From NCBI RefSeq assembly GCF_001548115.1, contig NZ_AP014821.1:186001-250000 (forward strand): a stretch of 64,000 bases of DNA, given 5' to 3'. The position numbers and the translations under genes are program-made. Under the pieces are notes generated by a model. The model was not told the origin of the DNA. It worked only from the letters and a program-made list of their open reading frames with translations, and ran no database searches. Positions 20,313 through 30,919 of the stretch are shown here, one piece after another. Source of the stretch: Geminocystis sp. NIES-3709 (lineage in GTDB: Bacteria; Cyanobacteriota; Cyanobacteriia; Cyanobacteriales; Cyanobacteriaceae). Within the stretch, counting starts at the first letter, position 1; each line of letters opens with the position of its first letter.

Positions 20313-22331
20313 TTATTTAACGACACCCACAAGAGGTGAACTAGCTGAAGCATATTCTTTGACAGGAATACGTCCTGCCTGATAACCCAATCTTCCTGCA
20401 ACGGTAGCTAATCCCATTGCCCTCGCCATTTGTACTGGGTTTTGGGCTAATGCGATCGCACTATTGATTAATAAAGCATCTGCCCCTAATTCCATACCCA
20501 ATGCGGCTTCGCTGGGTGTCCCAATTCCCGCATCGATAACTACTGGTATTTTTGCTTGTTCGATGATAATTTTAATATTGGCTAAATTCTGAATCCCTTG
20601 CCCTGAGCCAATGGGAGAACCGAGAGGCATGACCGTAGCACACCCAACTTCTTCTAGTCTTTTACAAAGAAGAGGATCTGCATTAACATAAGGTAATACT
20701 GCAAAACCTTCTTTGACTAATTGTTCCGCCGCTTGTAGTGTGCCGATCGGATCTGGTAATAAATACTTAGAGTCGGGAATAACCTCTAACTTAATAAAAT
20801 TATTATCTTCCTGTCCCAGTAATTTCGCCATTTCTCTACCTAAACGAGCAACTCTTACCGCTTCCTCTGCATTGGTACAACCAGCAGTATTAGGTAACAT
20901 CCATATTTTACCCCAATCGAGGGCTTCTGCTAACCCTTCATGGCCAGGAGCGTTAGTTTGTACTCTACGCACTGCAACAGTGACGATTTCACAACCACTA
21001 GCGATAACGCTTTTTTGCATAGACTCCATATTAGGATATTTTCCCGTACCTGTCATTAAACGGGAATTAAATTTACGGCCGGCAATGATTAAATTATCAT
21101 CATCTTGAGGATTATTACTGAAAAATTCTGAAGCGTTAGAAGGGGTTAAATACCGTGAATCTTGAGTTTTAGTCGAAAAATCACCTAAATTACTATTTAT
21201 CGAGCTTAAATTGCTTCCATTAGGGTTTATATTGTTATTTTGACTAGGAGTAGGATATGTCATAATTTGCAGTGTAGATTTGTTGAACCGTTGATAGCTG
21301 AAGTATTGTAAAAGAGGATCAGCTTGATGATCTATTATTAGATTACTTATTAATTTAGCGGTAATGGGTGCTAATAGGATACCATTGCGATAATGTCCCG
21401 TCGCAAAAATGAGGTTATCAACGTCACCATAACCTAAAATGGGCATTTCATCTGCAGTTGCGGGGCGAAAACCATACCAAATTTCATCTAATTGCCAAGT
21501 ACCAAGGGGAGGATATAAACGAATAGCACGATTTAGCAGAGTATTAATACCTTCTGCTGTGTTGCCTTCTTTCCAACCAATATCTTCAGAAGTGGCACCA
21601 ATGATTAAACGCCCGTCTTTTTTCGGCACTAAGTAAGTATTTTCTCCAAAAATCACTCTTTCTAAGGGATTATCTAAGGGTATCTTTAAACTTAGCATTT
21701 CTCCTTTTACTGGACGCACGGGGAGAGGAAATAGTTTACTTGACCATGCACCACTAGCTAAAATGTAAGTATCGGCGGAAAATATGCCGGATTTGGTGAG
21801 GATATTATTTATCCTACCTTGATGACGAGTAAAAGCGATCGCTTCTATACCTTCTTTGACATCAACACCTAATAATTTAGCCACTGTTAATAATACTTTA
21901 CCTAGCTTACGGGGATCGACTTGCCCTTCTTCGGGATACCAGTAACCTCCCATTACTTCATCTCCGAGGTGAGGTTGATATAGTTGAATGGTGTCTCTGT
22001 CTAACCAATTATTATTCGTTTGTGAGGGTTGTTGATAAATGGGAGCGATGATACCACAAGGATTATAGTCTATATCTTCATTGCTCAATTGTTCTAGTTT
22101 TCTGGCCCATTCCGGATATAAAGCAAGGGATTCTAGGGCTAAATCTAACATAGCGCCTTCGGGTAACTGTTCTGCTCTTGGTGCTAACATTCCTGCGGCG
22201 GCTTTGGTGGCGGCTTGAGTAAAGTTTCTACTTAAGACTGTAACTCCTAATCCTTTTAATTTTAATTCAACGGCGATCGAGAGTCCAATAATTCCACCGC
22301 CAATAATAATAATTTCGTTACTGGTTTTCAT
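20313..22331 (-). CDS. thiO/thiG: Bifunctional glycine oxidase ThiO / thiazole synthase ThiG
   Basis: A 672-residue fusion for thiamine biosynthesis. Residues 1 to about 350 are a FAD-dependent amine oxidase: an N-terminal [13 protein letters not shown] dinucleotide fold and a C-terminal [19 protein letters not shown], as in ThiO. These make dehydroglycine. A polar, Asn/Ser-rich linker (about 355-410) leads into ThiG (about 415-672) with [45 protein letters not shown] and [23 protein letters not shown]. ThiG builds the thiazole ring. Such fusions are known in cyanobacteria and would channel the unstable dehydroglycine. I saw no TPP riboswitch upstream. Confidence 0.95.
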   Translation of the reverse strand: MKTSNEIIIIGGGIIGLSIAVELKLKGLGVTVLSRNFTQAATKAAAGMLAPRAEQLPEGAMLDLALESLALYPEWARKLEQLSNEDIDYNPCGIIAPIYQQPSQTNNNWLDRDTIQLYQPHLGDEVMGGYWYPEEGQVDPRKLGKVLLTVAKLLGVDVKEGIEAIAFTRHQGRINNILTKSGIFSADTYILASGAWSSKLFPLPVRPVKGEMLSLKIPLDNPLERVIFGENTYLVPKKDGRLIIGATSEDIGWKEGNTAEGINTLLNRAIRLYPPLGTWQLDEIWYGFRPATADEMPILGYGDVDNLIFATGHYRNGILLAPITAKLISNLIIDHQADPLLQYFSYQRFNKSTLQIMTYPTPSQNNNINPNGSNLSSINSNLGDFSTKTQDSRYLTPSNASEFFSNNPQDDDNLIIAGRKFNSRLMTGTGKYPNMESMQKSVIASGCEIVTVAVRRVQTNAPGHEGLAEALDWGKIWMLPNTAGCTNAEEAVRVARLGREMAKLLGQEDNNFIKLEVIPDSKYLLPDPIGTLQAAEQLVKEGFAVLPYVNADPLLCKRLEEVGCATVMPLGSPIGSGQGIQNLANIKIIIEQAKIPVVIDAGIGTPSEAALGMELGADALLINSAIALAQNPVQMARAMGLATVAGRLGYQAGRIPVKEYASASSPLVGVVK

Positions 22332-22363
22332 TAAAAATAAATATTTATAAATTAGTTTTAATT

Positions 22364-22534
22364 TTAATTCCTTTTAACAAAACTTTGATAGAATACCTTG
22401 CTATATTCAAGAATAGATAACTGATTCCATCGCAAAATATTGCTATTTTTTTCTTGTCGCTCCTTATCTTCCTTTTGTAAATATTTGATCAGATCAATGG
22501 TATTTTCTGTGTTTCCAGTTTCATATTCTTTCAT
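22364..22534 (-). CDS. Possible small protein of 56 residues
   Basis: A short ORF in the gap between thiO-thiG and the RTX gene. It runs from ATG 22534 ([19 protein letters not shown]) to TAA at 22364. The product is hydrophilic, rich in Lys/Glu/Asn, and predicted helical. No clear ribosome binding site precedes it. Its end is 33 bp upstream of thiO-thiG on the same strand, so it could be a short leader gene of that transcript. I do not recognise the sequence and it may be a chance ORF. Confidence 0.4.
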   Translation of the reverse strand: MKEYETGNTENTIDLIKYLQKEDKERQEKNSNILRWNQLSILEYSKVFYQSFVKRN

Positions 22535-22777
22535 AATGAATTCTTTTGTTTGATAACAATACTGATGATGGTTAATCAGCCAATAGAATTACTACAAAAA
22601 ATATAGCAATGGTGGCTTGAAAGATAGCTACTTTTTTGGGTGTGTTTCTTCTTCTTCAGTTTTTTCGTCTTCACATTACTTTATGTATATTTGTTACTTT
22701 GAGAGCAAAAATTATAGAATTTTCTATAGACATTTATCAATCTTATTGTCGACTATGATAAATTTTAGGAGTTATTT

Positions 22778-25700
22778 ATGAGTACTAATGAAATCGCTTC
22801 AGATGGCATACTTACTATGGGATTGGATGATAATTTCCCCCTACTCCTAAAAGAAAACTTAGAAAATAACTTCAGTGAATTTGATTTCAAAAATTATATT
22901 CTTAAATTGAGTCAAGATGATCAGGAAAAATTAGAGAAAATTAAGGGTTGGGAAATTCCACACTACAAACTAAATAACAAAACTATTCCCCTAAATATTT
23001 ACATAGTACAAGACGGGTTGTTCCATAACAATAGCTTTTACTCTCAACAAGATCACAATATTTACCTCGCTAAAAGTTTTTTAAAAAATACCACTCTAAA
23101 CGAGATTAAATCAATATTAGTCAAATCTATAAATAATTTACCTATTTTTTCATCAATCCCAGAAAACGCCTCATCAATTTCTTTAAGTGATAATTTAGAA
23201 TCAATTATATCAAATGTAAACCCTCATACTTTAATTTGTCAATGTGGTTCTTGTTCCCTTCCCTATGGGCAAAGTTCCAACCAAAATCAAGCCACAACCA
23301 TAATCATTAACGCCCCCACAACTTTAGGAAATACTTTTAAACTTCATAGTAATCCCAATGCTAACCATACTATTTATCTTGATTTTGACGGTCATTTTAT
23401 GAGTAGTAGTCTATGGGAAGATGGTGGTTCTTTAAGACTAGGTTCTTATGATACAGACGGTAATCCAAACTCTTTTAGTAATGCTGAGTTAGAGGAAATT
23501 CAGTTGATGTGGCAACGGGCGGCGGAAGATTTTGCACCTTTTAACATTAACGTCACTACCGAAGAGCCAACAGATTTAGGAGACTTAATTAATAGCGGTG
23601 GTGGAGACACTCGTTGGGGTATTCGAGTTGTAATGACAGATAACCTCAACCTAGATACAGGTAGCGAAATTACCAATGCAGGTGGTGGTGGAACAGCCTA
23701 TCTTGAGAGTTTTAACTGGAATTATGATGAAGTTGCCTTAACGTTTAATCAGGGAGCTTATGAAGGAGGAGAAACCATTAGTCACGAAGTAGGTCATACT
23801 CTAGGATTAAATCATGATGGTCAACTTCCCGGTAGGGAATATTATGAAGGTCATGGTAGTGGGGAAACAAGCTGGGCTCCTATTATGGGTGCAGGTTTTA
23901 CTGATGGTGATTATGACAACGTAACTCAGTGGTCAAAAGCTAGTGAATATTATAATGGTAATCAAACTGAAGATGATCTAGCTATAATTACAACCAACAA
24001 TGGATTTGGCTATCGCACAGATGATCATGGAAATACCAATGTCACTGCTACAGTTTTAGATCTCAATAATTTAAACAATTTTGGCATCATTGAAAGAAAC
24101 ACAGATATAGATATTTTTTCCTTTAATACTATTGGCAATAGTACTTTTTACTTTAACATTAACCCCATTTCAAGGGCTTTAATTTCTGACGGTGCAGGAG
24201 GTTTTTCCACCGAATATTTAGAGTCTTACGGAGCTAATTTAGACATCTGGGCAAGAATTTATGATAATGGGGGAAATTTAATTGCTCAATCTAATCCGGC
24301 AAATACATTATCAGCAAATTTTTCTAATTTATTTTTGAGTGCAGGACAGTATTATCTCCATATTGATGGTGTAGGCATAGGAAATCCCCTTTCTAGCAAT
24401 CCCACAGGATACACTGACTATGGTAGTTTGGGACAATATTATGTTTCAGGAACTTTTAATCCGAATTATATTGCATTGGCTATCAACGCCACTAACGCAA
24501 ATCAATTTGAAGGAAATAGCGGGACAACATCTTTTACTTTTACTGTCACTCGCAGTGGAATTACAACTAATACCGATAGTGTTAATTGGGCAATAACCGG
24601 TTCAGGTGCTAACCCCTCTAATGGTGGTGATTTTGTGGGAGGAATATTACCATCAGGTACTGTCAGTTTTGCCCCCGGAGAAACCAGTAAAGTCATCACA
24701 GTCAATGTTCAAGGGGATACAGCGATCGAACCCAACGAAACTTTTACCGTCACCCTTTCTAATCCCACCAATGGTGCAACATTTATTTCCTCCACAGCAA
24801 TTGGTACAATTCAAAATGATGATGGAATCGTTACTCTCAGCAATACAACCCCTATCTTGATTGATGATGTGAATGTGGGCGGTTCAACTCCCTATCCTTC
24901 TGATATTAATGTGTCGGGATTGGGTGGTAATATAAGCAAAATTAGTGTCACCCTCAACAATCTTAGTCATTCATGGACAGGAGACATTGATATTCTTTTA
25001 GTAGGTCCTACCGGTGCAAAAACTATTTTAATGTCTGACATCGGGGAAAATATAGCTACCAATGGAGTAACATTAACTTTTGATGCCACCGCCGCCAATT
25101 TCCTTAACAACTCTAATATAACCACAAGCGGTAATTATAAACCGAATAATCTAGTAGGCACATCAGGGGTAGAACCAGACTTTTTCCCTTCTCCAGCCCC
25201 CGCCGATTCTTATAATATGGACTTATCTGTTTTCAATAATACTAATCCCAATGGAATATGGAGCTTATATGTAGTAGATGATGATGAATTGGAAAATGTA
25301 GGCACTATTGCCGGAGGTTGGTCTTTAAACATTGAAACGGATATACCCACCACACCAAGAATTAATTTGATTGGCAATCAAACCGTTGTCGAAGGCATTA
25401 CTAATCCTCAAAATGTCACCTATACCGTCACTCTTTCCCAAGCAAGTACCCAAACTGTGACGGTACAATATGCCACCATTGACGGAACAGCTATAGCCGG
25501 TCAGGATTATACTAGCAGTAGTGGAACTTTGACTTTCTCCCCCGGGCAAACCAGTCAAACTATTACTATTCCCATTCTGAATGATTCCATTAATGAACCA
25601 AACGAAACCTTTACATTAATATTAAGTGATCCCAATAATGGAACTTTAGACAATACAACCGCAATTACCACAATTATCGATACCCTTTCTACTTCTGTAA

Positions 25701-28700
25701 CTACCACTTTACCAGCTAATGTAGAAAATCTGACTTTAACGGGAACGGCAAACATCAACGGTACGGGGAATACAGGGGATAATATTCTCTTGGGCAATAG
25801 TGGAAATAATATTCTCAATGGTGGTGCTGGAAATGACCGGATGATTGGAAGTAGTGGTAATGATATTTACTATGTGGACAATATTGGGGATATAGTAGAA
25901 GAAACAGCAAGTCAGGGAATTTTTGACCAAGTTTTTGCCAGTATTAGCTACACTTTAACGGAGAATGTAGAGAGTCTCACTTTGATTGGTACGGGAAATA
26001 TTAACGGTACAGGCAATAATTCAATTAACATTATCACTGGTAATACTGGCAATAATACTCTCATTGGTAATGGGGGAATTGATAGCCTCGATGGCGGAGC
26101 CGGAAATGACACCATGATAGGTGGTAGTGGCAATGATACTTACTATGTGGACAGTCTAGGAGATGTAGTGGTAGAGGAAGTAAATCAGGGAATTGACCGA
26201 GTTTTTGTCAGTATTAGCTATACCTTGGGTGATAACCTAGAGAATCTCTTTTTAGATGGTACTGAAAACATTAACGGTACAGGAAATAGCTTAGATAACA
26301 ATATCACAGGTAATAGTGGAAATGATACTCTCAACGGTGGTGATGGTGATGATACCCTTGATGGTGGTGGTGGAAATGACCGTATGGTAGGGGGTAATGG
26401 TAACGATACCTACTATATAGATAGTACGGCGGATATAGTAGTAGAAAACTTAAATGGAGGAACAGATTTAGTTCGTGTTACTGCTAGTATCAATTATACT
26501 TTGACTAGCAACGTGGAGAATCTCATTTTTAGTAGTGGGGGAACTTTTAACGGTACAGGTAATAGCTTAAATAACATTATCACACGTTTTGCTGGACCTG
26601 GAAGTCTCAGTGGTCTTGATGGTAATGATACTCTCAATGGTGCTGCATCAGGCGACAGTTTGTTCGGGGGTAATGGTGATGATATTCTCGATGGTGGAGA
26701 AGGAAATGATACCTTATTGGGTGATGCAGATAACGATACCCTCAACGGTGGTGATGGAAATGACAGTATGGCAGGAGGTAATGGTAATGATATTCTCAAT
26801 GGAAATGCTGGTAATGATAGCCTGACAGGAGGTAATGGTAATGATATTCTTAATGGAAATAATGGTAACGACAGTATGGTGGGGGGTAGTGGTAATGATA
26901 CTTACTATGTGGATAGTGACGGGGATGTTGTAGTAGAAAACTTCAATGAAGGAACAGATCTAGTTATTGCTAGTATTACCTATACTTTAGGTGCCAACGT
27001 GGAGAATCTCACTTTGAGTGGTACAGGAAACATCAACGGTACGGGCAATGGCTTAAATAACATTATCAACGGTAATAATGGAAATAATTTTCTCTTTGGT
27101 GGTAGCGGGAATGATAGCCTGACGGGAGGTAATAGTGATGATGGCTTATCGGGCGATTTAGGAAATGATACCCTCAACGGTGGCACAGGAAATGACATTA
27201 TGATGGGAGGTTTTGATAATGATACTTACTATGTAGATAGCGTGGGAGATATACTAACAGAAAACTTAAATGAAGGGATAGATGTAGTCATTGCTAGTAT
27301 TAGTTATGCCTTGGGTAGTAACCTAGAGAATCTCATTTTAGATGGTACGGCAAATATCAACGGTACAGGTAATAGCTCAAATAACAATATCACGGGTAAT
27401 AGTGGAAATAATAGTCTCAATGGTGGTGACGGTAATGATAGCTTGACAGGGGGTAGTGGCAATGACAACTTATTGGGAAGTAATGGTAATGATACCCTCA
27501 ACGGTGGTGCGGAGAATGATACCCTCAACGGTAGTGTGGGTAATGACAGTATGGTAGGGGGTAGTGGCAATGACATTTATATCGTTGATGCATTAGATTA
27601 CATAGTTAGTGAAACATCAACAACGGTAACGGAAATAGACACCGTACAATCTTCTATCACTTACACCTTGGGTGCTAATTTAGAACACCTTATCTTAACA
27701 GGTACATCTGCTATTAATGGTACTGGGAATAATCTCCCTAATAATATGACGGGCAATAGTGGAAATAATATTCTCAATGGTGTTGCAGGTAATGATAGTC
27801 TGACGGGTGATGCGGGGAATGATACCTTATTCGGCAGTTCAGGTAATGATACTCTCGATGGTGGCACGGGTAATGATAGTATGGTGGGGGGTAGTGGTAA
27901 TGATATTTATATCGTTGATGCAGTGGGTGACATAGTTAGTGAAACATCAACAACGGTAACGGAAATAGACACCGTACAATCTTCTATCACTTACACCTTG
28001 GGTGCTAATTTAGAACATCTCATCTTAACAGGTACATCTGCTATTAATGGTACTGGGAATAATCTCCCTAATAATATGACGGGCAATAGTGGAAATAATA
28101 TTCTTGATGGTGTTGAGGGGAATGATAGTCTGACGGGAGGAAATGGTGACGATAGCTTATGGGGAGGTGCAGATAATGACACTCTCGATGGTGGAGAAGG
28201 GAATGATACCCTTAATGGTGGCACGGGCAATGATAACATGGTGGGGGGTACGGGTAATGATGTTTATATCGTTGATGCAATGGGTGATATAGTCACTGAA
28301 ACATCAACAACGGTAACGGAAATAGAAGCGGTAAAATCTTCCATCACTTATACTTTGGGTGCTAATTTAGAACATCTCATCTTAACAGATACATCTGCTA
28401 CTAATGGTACTGGGAATAATCTCCCTAATAATATGACGGGCAATAGTGGAAATAATATTCTTGATGGTGTTGAGGGGAATGATAGTCTGACGGGAGGAAA
28501 TGGTGACGATAACTTATGGGGAGGTGCAGATAATGACACTCTCGATGGTGGAGAAGGGAATGATACCCTTAATGGTGGCACGGGCAATGATAACATGGTG
28601 GGGGGTACGGGTAATGATGTTTATATCGTTGATGCAATGGGTGATATAGTCACTGAAACATCAACAACGGTAACGGAAATAGAAGCGGTACAATCTTCCA

Positions 28701-30919
28701 TCACTTATACTTTGGGTGCTAATTTAGAACATCTCATCTTAACAGGTACATCTGCTATTAATGGTACTGGGAATAATCTCCCTAATAATATGACGGGCAA
28801 TAGTGGAAATAATATTCTTGATGGTGTTGAGGGGAATGATAGTCTGACGGGAGGAAATGGTGACGATAACTTATGGGGAGATGCAGATAATGACACTCTC
28901 GATGGTGGAGAAGGGAATGATACCCTTAACGGTGGCACGGGCAATGATACCATTCGGGGAGACTCAACCTTTGATAACTTAACAGGAGACGATACTATTG
29001 ATGGAGGAAGCGGTAACGATTCCATTTTAGGAGGAGGAGCCAATGACTTTATCTACGGTGGAGATGGAGATGATATGATCTTGGGTCAACGAGGAGATGA
29101 TACTCTGTCAGGAGACAATGGTAACGATTTCATTGATGCGAGTAATGATAATGACTTTATCTACGGTGGAGATGGAGCAGATACCATCAATGGTGGAAGT
29201 GGCAATGACTTTATTGATGGTGCCACAGAAAACGACTCCATCTTAGGAGGTCTGGGGGACGATACCGTTAACGGTGGAAATGGAGATGACATCATTATTG
29301 GAGGAGCGGGACATGATTCTCTTTACGGTGAAAATGGGGATGATACCATTAATGGTCTAGGAGAAAATGACACTATTGATGGAGGAGATGGAAACGACTG
29401 GATCTTGGGAGGTGCTGGTAATGACTTTATTGACGGTGGTGTAGGGGAAGATACCATTAGTGCTAGTAATGATAACGATACGATACTAGGAGGAGATGGA
29501 AACGATTCTATTGACGGGGGAAGTGGAAACGACTCGATCGATGGGGGAAATGGAAACGATATTCTACTAGGTTATACTGGTCATGATACTCTTGATGGTG
29601 GCACGGGCAATGATAGTTTAGTGGGGAGTAGTGGTAATGATCTTTATATTGTTGATGCAGTGGATGATATAGTTACTGAAACATCAACAACGGCAACAGA
29701 AATAGACACGATACAATCTTCGATCATTTGTACTTTGGGTGCTAATTTGGAAAACCTCATCTTAACAGGCACATCTGCTATTAATGGTACAGGTAATACT
29801 CTTGATAATAATATTACGGGCAATAGTGGCAATAATATTCTTAATGGTGGTGACGGTGATGATACCCTCAACGGTGGTAATGGAGATGATAACCTTCTAG
29901 GGGAAAATGGTAATAATAATTTAGTGGGGGGGGAAGGAAATGATACCATTGATGGAGGAAGCGGTAACGATTCCATTTTAGGAGGGGATGCCAATGACAC
30001 TATTGATGGGGGATATGGAGATGATACCATACTAGGTCAACTAGGCAACGATACTCTGTTAGGGGACAATGGTAACGATTTCATTGATGCGAGTAATGAT
30101 AATGACTTTATCTACGGTGGAGATGGAGCAGATACCATCAATGGTGGAAGTGGCAATGACTTTATTGACGGAGCCACAGAAAACGACTCCATGTTAGGAG
30201 GTTTGGGAGATGATACCCTATTTGCCAGAGATGGAGATGACATAATTATCGGAGGAGCGGGAAATGATTCTCTCTACGGTGAAAATGGGGATGATACCAT
30301 TAATGGTTTTGGAGAAAATGATACTATTGATGGAGGAGATGGAAACGACTGGATCTTGGGAGGTGCTGGTAATGACTTTATTGACGGTGGTGTAGGAGAA
30401 GATACCATTAGTGCTAGTAATGATAACGATACGATACTAGGAGGAGATGGAAACGATTCTATTGACGGGGGAAGTGGAAACGACTCGATCGATGGGGGAA
30501 ATGGAAACGATATTTTACTAGGTTACACTGATCATGATACTCTTGATGGTGGTAATGACAACGATACCATTATCGGAAGTTATGGTAATGATACCCTCAC
30601 AGGAGGTACTGGTAATGATTTTTTCCGCTTTGATTCACCATTAGAAGGAATCGATCAGATTGCCGATTTTAACATAACCGATGATACTATTCAAGTTTGT
30701 GCTAGTGGTTTTGGCGGTGGTTTAGGGATAGGTGTATTGCCAAGTGAGCGCTTCCGTGTTGGTTCATCACCAAGTACTTCTGATCATCGTTTCTTCTATA
30801 ATTCCAGTAATGGTGGTTTATTCTTTGATGTGGATGGTAGCGATGCTACTTCTGCGGTGCAAATTGCTACTTTAAATACTGGTTTAGCCATGACTAATAC
30901 TGATATTGTGATAATTTAA
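22778..30919 (+). CDS. Giant RTX exoprotein with N-terminal zinc metalloprotease domain
   Basis: A 2713-residue protein. Residues 1-190 are not recognised. About 195-430 is a metzincin-like protease with YLDFDGHFMSSSLW, the zinc motif HEVGHTLGLNH at 336-346 and a Met-turn at APIMGAG near 370. Then come a Calx-beta domain (about 567-681), a proprotein-convertase P-like domain (about 687-857; SWTGDIDILLVGPTG, GIWSLYVVDDDE), a second Calx-beta (about 861-968) and about 1640 residues of RTX nonapeptides (GGxGNDxLx) interspersed with YYVDSxGDxVVE-type units. The last 100 residues (FRFDSPLEGIDQIADFN onward) resemble type I secretion tails. There is no signal peptide and no transporter genes adjoin. 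It is probably a secreted or surface Ca2+-binding protease. An AGGAG precedes the ATG. Confidence 0.93.
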   Translation: MSTNEIASDGILTMGLDDNFPLLLKENLENNFSEFDFKNYILKLSQDDQEKLEKIKGWEIPHYKLNNKTIPLNIYIVQDGLFHNNSFYSQQDHNIYLAKSFLKNTTLNEIKSILVKSINNLPIFSSIPENASSISLSDNLESIISNVNPHTLICQCGSCSLPYGQSSNQNQATTIIINAPTTLGNTFKLHSNPNANHTIYLDFDGHFMSSSLWEDGGSLRLGSYDTDGNPNSFSNAELEEIQLMWQRAAEDFAPFNINVTTEEPTDLGDLINSGGGDTRWGIRVVMTDNLNLDTGSEITNAGGGGTAYLESFNWNYDEVALTFNQGAYEGGETISHEVGHTLGLNHDGQLPGREYYEGHGSGETSWAPIMGAGFTDGDYDNVTQWSKASEYYNGNQTEDDLAIITTNNGFGYRTDDHGNTNVTATVLDLNNLNNFGIIERNTDIDIFSFNTIGNSTFYFNINPISRALISDGAGGFSTEYLESYGANLDIWARIYDNGGNLIAQSNPANTLSANFSNLFLSAGQYYLHIDGVGIGNPLSSNPTGYTDYGSLGQYYVSGTFNPNYIALAINATNANQFEGNSGTTSFTFTVTRSGITTNTDSVNWAITGSGANPSNGGDFVGGILPSGTVSFAPGETSKVITVNVQGDTAIEPNETFTVTLSNPTNGATFISSTAIGTIQNDDGIVTLSNTTPILIDDVNVGGSTPYPSDINVSGLGGNISKISVTLNNLSHSWTGDIDILLVGPTGAKTILMSDIGENIATNGVTLTFDATAANFLNNSNITTSGNYKPNNLVGTSGVEPDFFPSPAPADSYNMDLSVFNNTNPNGIWSLYVVDDDELENVGTIAGGWSLNIETDIPTTPRINLIGNQTVVEGITNPQNVTYTVTLSQASTQTVTVQYATIDGTAIAGQDYTSSSGTLTFSPGQTSQTITIPILNDSINEPNETFTLILSDPNNGTLDNTTAITTIIDTLSTSVTTTLPANVENLTLTGTANINGTGNTGDNILLGNSGNNILNGGAGNDRMIGSSGNDIYYVDNIGDIVEETASQGIFDQVFASISYTLTENVESLTLIGTGNINGTGNNSINIITGNTGNNTLIGNGGIDSLDGGAGNDTMIGGSGNDTYYVDSLGDVVVEEVNQGIDRVFVSISYTLGDNLENLFLDGTENINGTGNSLDNNITGNSGNDTLNGGDGDDTLDGGGGNDRMVGGNGNDTYYIDSTADIVVENLNGGTDLVRVTASINYTLTSNVENLIFSSGGTFNGTGNSLNNIITRFAGPGSLSGLDGNDTLNGAASGDSLFGGNGDDILDGGEGNDTLLGDADNDTLNGGDGNDSMAGGNGNDILNGNAGNDSLTGGNGNDILNGNNGNDSMVGGSGNDTYYVDSDGDVVVENFNEGTDLVIASITYTLGANVENLTLSGTGNINGTGNGLNNIINGNNGNNFLFGGSGNDSLTGGNSDDGLSGDLGNDTLNGGTGNDIMMGGFDNDTYYVDSVGDILTENLNEGIDVVIASISYALGSNLENLILDGTANINGTGNSSNNNITGNSGNNSLNGGDGNDSLTGGSGNDNLLGSNGNDTLNGGAENDTLNGSVGNDSMVGGSGNDIYIVDALDYIVSETSTTVTEIDTVQSSITYTLGANLEHLILTGTSAINGTGNNLPNNMTGNSGNNILNGVAGNDSLTGDAGNDTLFGSSGNDTLDGGTGNDSMVGGSGNDIYIVDAVGDIVSETSTTVTEIDTVQSSITYTLGANLEHLILTGTSAINGTGNNLPNNMTGNSGNNILDGVEGNDSLTGGNGDDSLWGGADNDTLDGGEGNDTLNGGTGNDNMVGGTGNDVYIVDAMGDIVTETSTTVTEIEAVKSSITYTLGANLEHLILTDTSATNGTGNNLPNNMTGNSGNNILDGVEGNDSLTGGNGDDNLWGGADNDTLDGGEGNDTLNGGTGNDNMVGGTGNDVYIVDAMGDIVTETSTTVTEIEAVQSSITYTLGANLEHLILTGTSAINGTGNNLPNNMTGNSGNNILDGVEGNDSLTGGNGDDNLWGDADNDTLDGGEGNDTLNGGTGNDTIRGDSTFDNLTGDDTIDGGSGNDSILGGGANDFIYGGDGDDMILGQRGDDTLSGDNGNDFIDASNDNDFIYGGDGADTINGGSGNDFIDGATENDSILGGLGDDTVNGGNGDDIIIGGAGHDSLYGENGDDTINGLGENDTIDGGDGNDWILGGAGNDFIDGGVGEDTISASNDNDTILGGDGNDSIDGGSGNDSIDGGNGNDILLGYTGHDTLDGGTGNDSLVGSSGNDLYIVDAVDDIVTETSTTATEIDTIQSSIICTLGANLENLILTGTSAINGTGNTLDNNITGNSGNNILNGGDGDDTLNGGNGDDNLLGENGNNNLVGGEGNDTIDGGSGNDSILGGDANDTIDGGYGDDTILGQLGNDTLLGDNGNDFIDASNDNDFIYGGDGADTINGGSGNDFIDGATENDSMLGGLGDDTLFARDGDDIIIGGAGNDSLYGENGDDTINGFGENDTIDGGDGNDWILGGAGNDFIDGGVGEDTISASNDNDTILGGDGNDSIDGGSGNDSIDGGNGNDILLGYTDHDTLDGGNDNDTIIGSYGNDTLTGGTGNDFFRFDSPLEGIDQIADFNITDDTIQVCASGFGGGLGIGVLPSERFRVGSSPSTSDHRFFYNSSNGGLFFDVDGSDATSAVQIATLNTGLAMTNTDIVII
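27586..28960 (+). repeat. Near-identical tandem repeats of 330-357 bp inside the RTX gene
   Basis: Equivalent positions recur at offsets of 330, 357 and 357 bp (for example the stretch encoding SSITYTLGANLEHLIL at about 27650, 27980, 28337 and 28694). The last three copies are almost identical at DNA level, each encoding 119 residues. All offsets are multiples of three, so copy number can change without breaking the frame. This indicates recent unequal recombination or slippage. Confidence 0.85.
29114..30540 (+). repeat. Duplicated block of about 480 bp inside the RTX gene (offset 951 bp)
   Basis: The segment from about 29114 to 29590 recurs at about 30065 to 30540, with the same order of RTX units (FIDASNDNDFIYGGDGAD through ILLGY). 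The copies differ at scattered positions. The intervening DNA contains a further YIVDAVDDIVTE-type unit. The offset is a multiple of three. Confidence 0.8.

Noticed and set aside
22332-22777. TPP riboswitch upstream of thiO-thiG
   Set aside because: I could not find the conserved CTGAGA and related core elements on the minus strand of this spacer.
25500-30030. A series of minus-strand ORFs rich in Pro, Leu and Ser across the RTX gene
   Set aside because: They are antisense readings of the GGxGxD repeat codons; their spacing follows the repeat unit and they have no independent start signals.
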